Source: Clostridiales bacterium (lineage in GTDB: Bacteria > Bacillota > Clostridia > Oscillospirales > Acutalibacteraceae). From it: DNA of 48,223 nt. Shown here piece by piece: positions 42,310-48,223 of the stretch; positions within the stretch are counted from its first letter, which is position 1, and every line of letters starts with the position of its first letter. Made by a program: the position numbers and the translations under genes. The stretch spans positions 1 through 48,223 of the forward strand of contig DULI01000004.1 in the NCBI GenBank assembly GCA_012840445.1. Direction: 5' to 3'. The notes beneath the pieces are model-generated. The model had not been told where the DNA came from and did not search any database. It was given only the letters and a program-made list of their open reading frames with translations.

Positions 42310-43746
42310 ATGTCTTTATGGAGCAGGGAGACCTATATACCAAAAACAAACAGGCTGGATTCTGATTTGTCGGTGGATGTTGCGGTTATTGGAGCGGGAA
42401 TTGCAGGGCTGTTGACCGCCTATGAGCTGGCCCAAAAAGGGTTTGATGTGGTGGTGATTGAAAAGGAGGGCATTTGCGCAGGTGAGACCGTGGGAACCAC
42501 CGCCAAAATCACATACCAGCACGGGCTGATTTATCAAAAGCTGTCTGAGGCGGATGCGGAAAACTACTACCACGCCAACAAAATGGCGGTTGAAAGATTC
42601 TTCGAGATTGCCGAGGAACTGGGGGTGGAGTGCGGTTTAAGGCGGGTACCCTCTTATATTTACAGCCGGGAGGAGGATGAGAAGATAAAGGCAGAGGCGC
42701 TGGCGGCGAAGAAAATCGGGATCGACTGCGAAATATGTAAGCACACGGAACTGCCCTTTGAAGTTAAAATCGCGCTGAAATTCAATGATACCGCCTGCTT
42801 TCAGCCCCTTGAGTTTTTAAAGGCGGTGGCAGAAAGGCTGACTATTTTCACGGATACGGAGGCGGTATCGGTTGACGAAAAGGGGGTTATTACCGAGTTT
42901 GGGCGGGTAAATGCAAAGCATATTGTGGTGGCCACACACTACCCCTTTATTAACGCGCCGGGGTATTACTTTTTAAGGCTGTATCAAAGCAGGTCGTATC
43001 TTTTGGCCCTTGAAAATGTGCCAGGTTTGAACGGCATGTACCTTGACGTGGGGAAGGGCGGGCATACCTTCAGGCCGTATAAGGACATGATTATTTTCGG
43101 CGGGCAGAGCCATACAACAGGCGACAGGGAATCCGCCGAAGGGTGTTATGAAAAGCTGGCCCAATTCGCGCAAGAAATCTTCCCCGGCTGCCGCGTGGTG
43201 GAACGCTGGTCAGCGCAGGACTGCATGACGCCCGACGGGGTACCCTTTATTGGCAGGTACTCGAAGGATACGCCCAATCTTTGGGTTGCAACCGGCTTTA
43301 ACAAATGGGGCATGACGGGCTCGATGGTGGCGGCCATGATATTGTCTGACAAAATAAGCGGCAAAAATGTACCCTTTGCCGAGACCTTCTCTCCCACAAG
43401 GCCTAAAGCCGCAAAGGCGGCAAGCGTGACGGCGTTAAGCCTAAAAGCCGCGGCGCATTTGCTGAAGCAGGGGCTGTATATCCCCTCCAGCGAGATTAAT
43501 GATGTTGAAAAGGGGGAGGGCAGGATTGTGAATATTGAAGGGGAAAAGCTTGGTGTTTACAGGGATGAAGCGGGCAACTTCTATTTTGTAAGCCCCAAAT
43601 GCACCCACCTCGGCTGCCAGCTTGAGTGGAACCAAAGCGATAAGTCCTGGGACTGCCCCTGCCACGGCTCGAGGTTTGACATTTACGGCAAAGTATTAAG
43701 CAACCCCGCTAAGGCCGACCTTACTGCGGGCAGCAACACAGAATAG
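42310..43746 (+). CDS. FAD-dependent oxidoreductase with C-terminal Rieske domain (YhfW-like)
   Basis: A 478-residue protein joining a DAO-type FAD oxidoreductase (VIGAGIAGLLTAYELAQKGFDVVVIEKE, residues about 25-375) to a Rieske 2Fe-2S domain (CTHLGC and CPCHGSRF near 434-453, both Cys-His pairs present). The same architecture occurs in B. subtilis YhfW, whose substrate is not established. AAAGAATGGAGG lies upstream of the ATG. The gene stands alone; a CCAATA/TATTGG inverted repeat (42233-42260) sits in its upstream region. Confidence 0.92.
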   Translation: MSLWSRETYIPKTNRLDSDLSVDVAVIGAGIAGLLTAYELAQKGFDVVVIEKEGICAGETVGTTAKITYQHGLIYQKLSEADAENYYHANKMAVERFFEIAEELGVECGLRRVPSYIYSREEDEKIKAEALAAKKIGIDCEICKHTELPFEVKIALKFNDTACFQPLEFLKAVAERLTIFTDTEAVSVDEKGVITEFGRVNAKHIVVATHYPFINAPGYYFLRLYQSRSYLLALENVPGLNGMYLDVGKGGHTFRPYKDMIIFGGQSHTTGDRESAEGCYEKLAQFAQEIFPGCRVVERWSAQDCMTPDGVPFIGRYSKDTPNLWVATGFNKWGMTGSMVAAMILSDKISGKNVPFAETFSPTRPKAAKAASVTALSLKAAAHLLKQGLYIPSSEINDVEKGEGRIVNIEGEKLGVYRDEAGNFYFVSPKCTHLGCQLEWNQSDKSWDCPCHGSRFDIYGKVLSNPAKADLTAGSNTE

Positions 43747-43796
43747 CTGCAATTGTTTACATTTCATTACAATTAGTTACAGATTTGAAAGTTAAG

Positions 43797-43824
43797 TTGC
43801 CATGCCGGGCCTAAATGATATAAT
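43797..43824 (+). promoter_or_regulatory. asnB promoter
   Basis: TTGCCA (43797-43802), 16 bp, TATAAT (43819-43824), about 30 bases before the start codon. The leader is too short for a T-box. Confidence 0.68.
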
Positions 43825-43854
43825 TAACAGCAAAGTTGTTAATGGAGGTAAAAT

Positions 43855-45669
43855 ATGTGCGGGATTGTCGGGTTTACCAACACAATTGGTGAGACAGCCG
43901 ACGGTATTCTTCAAAAAATGATGGACAGCATATACCACCGTGGCCCCGATGCAGGCGGCACCTTTGCAGATGACAGGGTGTGCCTTGGGGTGCGTAGGCT
44001 CGGCACGGCTGATTCCAAAACCGTTATTTTTAATGAGGATAATACCAAAGTATTGCTGTTTGACGGGAATATAAGTAACCATGTGGCCCTGCGGGATGAG
44101 CTTGGGCAAAAGGGGCATGTGTTTGCCACAGATAGTGCCTGCGAAGTTGTGCTGCACGGGTATGAGGAGTACGGGCAGGATATTGTAAATAAGCTTGAAG
44201 GGCTGTTCGCCTTTGTGGTATGGGACAGCACAGATGGCAATATATTTGGCGCCCGGGACATATACGGGGGCAAGCCCCTATACTATTTTATAAATAACGG
44301 GGCGTTTGTGTTTGCTTCGGAAATAAAGGCATTGCTAGCTCACCCGTCGGCAGAAAAAAGGCTGAATTTAAGGGCGCTTGAACAGTATCTGACTTTCCAG
44401 TACTCGCCTGAAAATGAGACCATGTTCGAGGGTATTTTCCGGCTGCCTGCCGCACATTGTTTTGAGTATAAAGACGGCAAGATTAATCTTGTAAGGTATT
44501 ATAAATTTGAATTTCGTCCCGATTATTCCCGTACGTTTGATGAGTGTGTGGAGCTTGTTGACAGCGCCGTAAGAAATGCGGTGCGTGCGCACACGGAAAA
44601 CACGCCTTCCCTTGGCGCCTTTTTGTCGAGCGGGATTGACTCGAGCCTTGTGTCCTACCTTGCGGGGGTTAAAAAGACCTTTACGGTGGGGTTTGAGTCG
44701 GCGCTGTATGAAGAGGTCGGGTTCGCAAAGGAGTTTTCGGAATTTGCGGGATTTGAAAATATAAGCCGCATAATTTCTGCCGAGGAATTTTTCAATGAAT
44801 TCGGCAAAATCCAGTATATTATGGACGAGCCGCTTGCCGACCCGTCGGCCGTGGCGCTGTATTTTTTGTCCGAGCTTGCGTCGAGCCATGCGAGGGTTAC
44901 ATTGTCGGGCGAAGGGGCGGACGAGCTGTTCGGGGGGTATAATATATATTCCGAACCCTTTTCAGTGCCGCTGTATAATAAGATACCATTTGTGCTAAGG
45001 CATGCAATAGCAAAGGTTGCTATGCTGTTCCCGAATGTGAGGGGATTCAATTTCCTGGTACGCCGAGGGGTAAAACTTGAGGATCGGTATATCGGCAACG
45101 CCTTTATATTTACAAAGCGCGAAAGGGAAAGGCTTTTAAAATCGCCCGTTTTTGCGCCCGAACCATTTGAGCTGTGCAGGCCTTATTTCAACGAGGTAAA
45201 GGGCGCCGACGATGTTACAAAGATGCAGTATATTGATTTATATATGTGGATGGCGGGGGACATAATGCTTAAGGCCGACCGTATGACCATGGCCCATTCG
45301 CTGGAGGTAAGGTCCCCGCTGCTTGACAGGCGTGTGCTGGATCTTGCCCTTTCCCTGCCGGTTGAATATAAGGTAAACAAAAAAGAGACTAAGATATGCC
45401 TGCGCGCCGTAGCTTCGAAGATTTTACCTAAAAAAACCGCCGAGAAGCGCAAACTTGGATTTCCTGTGCCCATTAGGGTATGGCTGCGGCAGCAAAAGTT
45501 CTATGAGCTTGTAAAGCAAGAGTTTACAAGCAGCACGGCCAAGCGGTTCTTCAATACAGAACTGCTTGTGAAAATGCTGGACAGGCATTTTAAGGGCGAA
45601 AGGGATTTTAGCCGCAAGATCTGGACGGTGTATACATTTTTGGTTTGGTACAGGCAGTATTTTGAGTAA
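43855..45669 (+). CDS. asnB: Asparagine synthase (glutamine-hydrolysing)
   Basis: AsnB forms asparagine from aspartate, ATP and glutamine. The 604-residue protein starts MCGIVGF, so Cys2 becomes the N-terminal glutaminase nucleophile, followed by YHRGPD and a C-terminal synthetase with the PP-loop FLSSGIDSSLVSYL near residue 262 and LSGEGADELFGGY. AsnB-like proteins also amidate cell-wall precursors in some Firmicutes, which cannot be excluded. GGAGG lies eight bases upstream. Confidence 0.93.
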   Translation: MCGIVGFTNTIGETADGILQKMMDSIYHRGPDAGGTFADDRVCLGVRRLGTADSKTVIFNEDNTKVLLFDGNISNHVALRDELGQKGHVFATDSACEVVLHGYEEYGQDIVNKLEGLFAFVVWDSTDGNIFGARDIYGGKPLYYFINNGAFVFASEIKALLAHPSAEKRLNLRALEQYLTFQYSPENETMFEGIFRLPAAHCFEYKDGKINLVRYYKFEFRPDYSRTFDECVELVDSAVRNAVRAHTENTPSLGAFLSSGIDSSLVSYLAGVKKTFTVGFESALYEEVGFAKEFSEFAGFENISRIISAEEFFNEFGKIQYIMDEPLADPSAVALYFLSELASSHARVTLSGEGADELFGGYNIYSEPFSVPLYNKIPFVLRHAIAKVAMLFPNVRGFNFLVRRGVKLEDRYIGNAFIFTKRERERLLKSPVFAPEPFELCRPYFNEVKGADDVTKMQYIDLYMWMAGDIMLKADRMTMAHSLEVRSPLLDRRVLDLALSLPVEYKVNKKETKICLRAVASKILPKKTAEKRKLGFPVPIRVWLRQQKFYELVKQEFTSSTAKRFFNTELLVKMLDRHFKGERDFSRKIWTVYTFLVWYRQYFE

Positions 45670-45673
45670 AATA

Positions 45674-45709
45674 AAAAACCCGGTGTAAAAACCGGGTTTT
45701 GTTTTTTTG
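45674..45709. terminator. Shared terminator between asnB and the EF-G-like gene
   Basis: AAAACCCGG and CCGGGTTTT form a 9-bp stem around 8 bases, followed by GTTTTTTTG on the plus strand with an A tract on the other side; suits convergent genes. Confidence 0.88.
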
Positions 45710-45710
45710 T

Positions 45711-47768
45711 TTATTCGGCGGCGGCTTTGGCTTCTTCAATAACCTTTTGGGCTATCATGGGTGGGGCTTCTTCGTACCGCTCGAAGGTAAGGGTAAAGGT
45801 TGACCTGCCCTGGGTAATGGACCGCATGGCGGTGGAGAAGTCGCCCATTTCGGCGATTGGAACTTCTGCCACAATCTCCTGCATGTGGTTTTCCGCCGGG
45901 TTCATGCCGAGCACCCTGCCGCGGCGCTTGTTTATCTCACCTATTACATCGCCCATCTGGTCGTCGAGAACCAGCACTTTAAGGGTGCCGATGGGCTCCA
46001 ATAACACAGGGGATGCCTGCGGGATACCGTTTTTGTATGCCAGGTTGGCCGCCAGTTTAAAGGACATTTCCGAAGAGTCGACCGGATGGTAGGAGCCGTC
46101 CACCAAGGTGGCCTTTAGGCCGACCATTGGATAACCTGCGAGCACGCCCTTCTGCATGCTCTCGCGAAGGCCCTTTTCGACGGCGGGGAAGAAGTTCTTG
46201 GGAACGGCGCCGCCAAAGATTTTTTCTTCGAATACCAAATCCTCGCTGTCGCAGGGCTCGAACTCGATCCATACATCACCATATTGTCCGTGGCCGCCCG
46301 ACTGCTTCTTGTGTTTGCCCTGCACCTTGACCTTTTTGCGAATGGTCTCGCGGTAGGCCACCTTCGGGATTTTAAGCTGGACATCCACGCCGAATTTGGA
46401 TTTAAGTTTGGATACGATTACATCCAGGTGGGATTCGCCAAGGCCGGATAAAACCAGCTCTTTGGTCTCATTGTTAGTCTCGAACTTAATGGTCGGGTCC
46501 TCCTCGGCGAGGCGGGACAGGCCAGAGGAGATTTTGTCCTCGTCGCCCTTGGCCTTTGAGTAAACCGCCATGGAAAGGCAGGGGGCGGGGAATTCGATGG
46601 GGGACAGGGTAATCTTTTTGTCTTTTGAGCACAGCGTGTCGCCGGTTAGAACCGATCCCAGCTTGGTAACGGCGCCGATGTCGCCTGCGGATATTATATT
46701 TGTTTCCTCCTGCTGGGAGGCCTTTATCCACACAAGCTTGGAAATGCGCTCTTCATCGCCGGTGCGGGAGTTTATAACGTAGCTGTCGGGTTTAATGCTT
46801 CCCGAAATAACTTTAAAGTAGGACAGTTTGCCCACAAAGGGGTCCGCGATTGTCTTGAATACAAGGGCGGCGAAGGGCCCGTTGGGATCGCAGGCGATGT
46901 CGGTTTCCTTGCCGTCCACAATCTGTTTGTAGTTGCCGCTGCTGCTGTCGGGCATGATTTCGGTAAGTATATTGAGTACAATGTCCACAGCTTCGCCCGT
47001 CTGGCCGGCGCCGCAGAGAACCGGGTGGATGTCCCCCGATTTAATTCCGGCTGCAAGGCCTTTGCAAATTTCTTCCTTGGTGAACTTGTCGCCGTTGAAG
47101 TATTTTTCCATCAAAGCCTCGTCTGTGGAGGCGACGGCTTCGAGCATTATATTGCGCATGTTTTCTATTCGCTCGTCCTCAGGCATGGGGCATTCCTTGG
47201 CGACGGCGCCGTCGTATGTATAGGCCTTGTCTTCAATGAGGCTGACATAGCAGACCAATTTTTCGCCCTGCATATGGGGTACGACTACGGGGCAGACAGA
47301 GGCGCCGTAAGCTTCAGTCAGGGAGTCCATTACTTTGTAGAAGTTTGCGTTGGAAGCGTCGAGCTTGCTTACAAAAAATGCGCAGCCCTTGCCCTTCTTT
47401 TTCACAAGGTCGTAGCACAACTGTGCGCCTATGGCCAATCCGGACTTGCCTGAAAGCACAATCAATGCCGAATCGGCGGCAGCCAGTGCCTCGTGCATGC
47501 CTCCAGCAAAATCAAACAGGCCAGGTGCATCTATTATGTTGAGCTTTGAGTTGTTGTGCTCTATTGGGAAAATGGATGTGGAAATAGAGGTTTTGCGCTT
47601 TTTTTCCTCCGGGTCGAAATCCATGGTGGTTGTGGAATCGTCGATTTTGCCAATGCGGGTAATGGCCTTGGCATGGTAAAGAATTGCCTCGGCCAAAGTA
47701 GTTTTGCCGGAACCACCGTGTCCCAACAAAGCAATGTTGCGGATTTGCGTCGCAGGATACTGTTTCAA
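45711..47768 (-). CDS. EF-G-like translational GTPase (divergent paralogue)
   Basis: The 685-residue protein has the five-domain layout of EF-G. The P-loop is GHGGSGKTT, but switch motifs differ from true EF-G: the DTPGHVDF motif reads DAPGLFDF (catalytic His replaced by Leu), the RGITI tract is RKTSI, and NKxD is SKLD. Such proteins form the EF-G-like family of Firmicutes with no settled role. The frame opens upstream, but the TTG at 47768 follows GAAAGGG and gives the expected N terminus (QIRNIALLGHGG). Confidence 0.88.
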   Translation of the reverse strand: MKQYPATQIRNIALLGHGGSGKTTLAEAILYHAKAITRIGKIDDSTTTMDFDPEEKKRKTSISTSIFPIEHNNSKLNIIDAPGLFDFAGGMHEALAAADSALIVLSGKSGLAIGAQLCYDLVKKKGKGCAFFVSKLDASNANFYKVMDSLTEAYGASVCPVVVPHMQGEKLVCYVSLIEDKAYTYDGAVAKECPMPEDERIENMRNIMLEAVASTDEALMEKYFNGDKFTKEEICKGLAAGIKSGDIHPVLCGAGQTGEAVDIVLNILTEIMPDSSSGNYKQIVDGKETDIACDPNGPFAALVFKTIADPFVGKLSYFKVISGSIKPDSYVINSRTGDEERISKLVWIKASQQEETNIISAGDIGAVTKLGSVLTGDTLCSKDKKITLSPIEFPAPCLSMAVYSKAKGDEDKISSGLSRLAEEDPTIKFETNNETKELVLSGLGESHLDVIVSKLKSKFGVDVQLKIPKVAYRETIRKKVKVQGKHKKQSGGHGQYGDVWIEFEPCDSEDLVFEEKIFGGAVPKNFFPAVEKGLRESMQKGVLAGYPMVGLKATLVDGSYHPVDSSEMSFKLAANLAYKNGIPQASPVLLEPIGTLKVLVLDDQMGDVIGEINKRRGRVLGMNPAENHMQEIVAEVPIAEMGDFSTAMRSITQGRSTFTLTFERYEEAPPMIAQKVIEEAKAAAE

Positions 47769-47843
47769 TACGGTACACCCTTTCTTACACCTTTTGATTT
47801 TTTGAGTCAACGAACTCCTGAAAATGATAAATAATTCTGAACA

Positions 47844-47872
47844 ATTATACCATATCATTTAGATGATTACAA
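47844..47872 (-). promoter_or_regulatory. Promoter of the EF-G-like gene
   Basis: On the minus strand TTGTAA (47867-47872), 17 bp, TATAAT (47844-47849), leaving about 70 bases of leader before the TTG start. Confidence 0.65.
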
Positions 47873-47988
47873 TTAAAACTATTCATAAACATTAATAAAA
47901 AGTGTACAAAACCACAAATTTGCACCCAGTTTTTGTAAAAAAGGCTTAATGTTAAGGCTAGGTTTATTATGCAGGCAAAATTTGTGTG

Positions 47989-48017
47989 TTTACATTTTTG
48001 CGTCGGTGCAGTATATT
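47989..48017 (+). promoter_or_regulatory. Distal promoter P1 of a probable rRNA operon
   Basis: TTTACA (47989-47994), 17 bp, TATATT (48012-48017). It lies about 94 bp before a second, stronger promoter in the same direction, the tandem layout common at rRNA operons. Confidence 0.55.
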
Positions 48018-48082
48018 AAATATCCGCGCCGCTTTGTAAAAAGCAGCCTGTAAATAGCAGAAATTACTAATAAAATTCAAGC

Positions 48083-48114
48083 TTGACAAAGCAAAACAGA
48101 TTTGCTATTATAAT
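48083..48114 (+). promoter_or_regulatory. Proximal promoter P2 of a probable rRNA operon
   Basis: Perfect TTGACA (48083-48088), 17 bp, TATTAT (48106-48111; TATAAT also at 48109). A-rich sequence upstream could act as an UP element. Confidence 0.72.
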
Positions 48115-48223
48115 CAGGCGCTCTGACGGAGGGCGCTTTTGAATGGACCTTGAAAATTAGGCAACGATACTGAGAGTACCCGGAAAGAACTTTGAGTGGA
48201 GCTAAGAAGTCAGCGACACTCTA
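48115..48223 (+). other. Probable rRNA operon leader, cut by the window end
   Basis: After P2 comes a hairpin (GCGCTC with GGGCGC, about 48119-48137) with TTTT, then GACCTTGAAAATTAGGCAAC, a sequence type found before 16S genes in Clostridia as part of the precursor processing region. The conserved 16S 5' end is not reached, so the identity of the downstream gene is inferred. Confidence 0.6.

Noticed and set aside
43746-43855. T-box upstream of asnB
   Set aside because: The promoter leaves only about 30 bases of leader, too short for a T-box.

Overview
The window looks like a chromosome segment of an anaerobic, spore-forming Firmicute of the Clostridia type. This rests on a spoVAE gene, pyruvate formate-lyase with its activase, a QueT transporter, a VanR/VanS-like two-component system, clostridial NifS/NifU, AGGAGG-type ribosome binding sites and moderate GC. 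No species can be named from the sequence alone.

Layout. Positions 1-2325 hold a type I-C CRISPR array (35 complete identical 32-bp repeats plus one cut by the window edge). It is read on the minus strand from a leader at 2326-2488. Upstream on the same strand is a complete cas set (cas3-cas5c-cas8c-cas7-cas4-cas1-cas2, 10341 to 2489), with a well-placed internal start that would give the small subunit Cas11c. Positions 10342-11308 hold the cas promoter, a frameshifted gene remnant and hairpins. Positions 11309-12734 are a SatD/DUF3307 pair; SatD reads like a class III nucleotidyl-cyclase fold fused to a helix-turn-helix, and three 29-bp-phased operator-like palindromes lie upstream of its promoter.

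Positions 13154-21688 form a plus-strand surface-polymer region. It has an HTH-LicC-kinase fusion, a second choline-type kinase and a LicB-like permease. After a terminator come a CPBP protease, a CDP-glycerol glycerophosphotransferase-like protein and a 924-residue fusion of a YidC/Oxa1 domain with a sulfatase/LTA-synthase-like domain. Together they suggest attachment of phosphocholine (or a similar amino alcohol) to a teichoic-acid-like polymer.

Positions 21994-34640 are mostly minus-strand housekeeping genes: yerB-like, pyrG (its glutaminase triad is broken), spoVAE (plus), tatD, queT, pflA, pflB, nifU, nifS, rnhA, a Big2/zinc-ribbon surface protein, an acyltransferase-like membrane protein and lexA. 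Positions 34893-39753 are a two-component/ABC transporter operon. Next come an MNT-HEPN pair, hemW, a VanZ-like gene, a FAD/Rieske oxidoreductase, asnB and a divergent EF-G paralogue. The window ends inside what looks like an rRNA operon leader with two tandem promoters.

The least ordinary items are the SatD cyclase-like pair with its operator array, the YidC-sulfatase fusion, the CTP synthase lacking its glutaminase His and Glu, the internal cas11c start, and the structured CRISPR leader.
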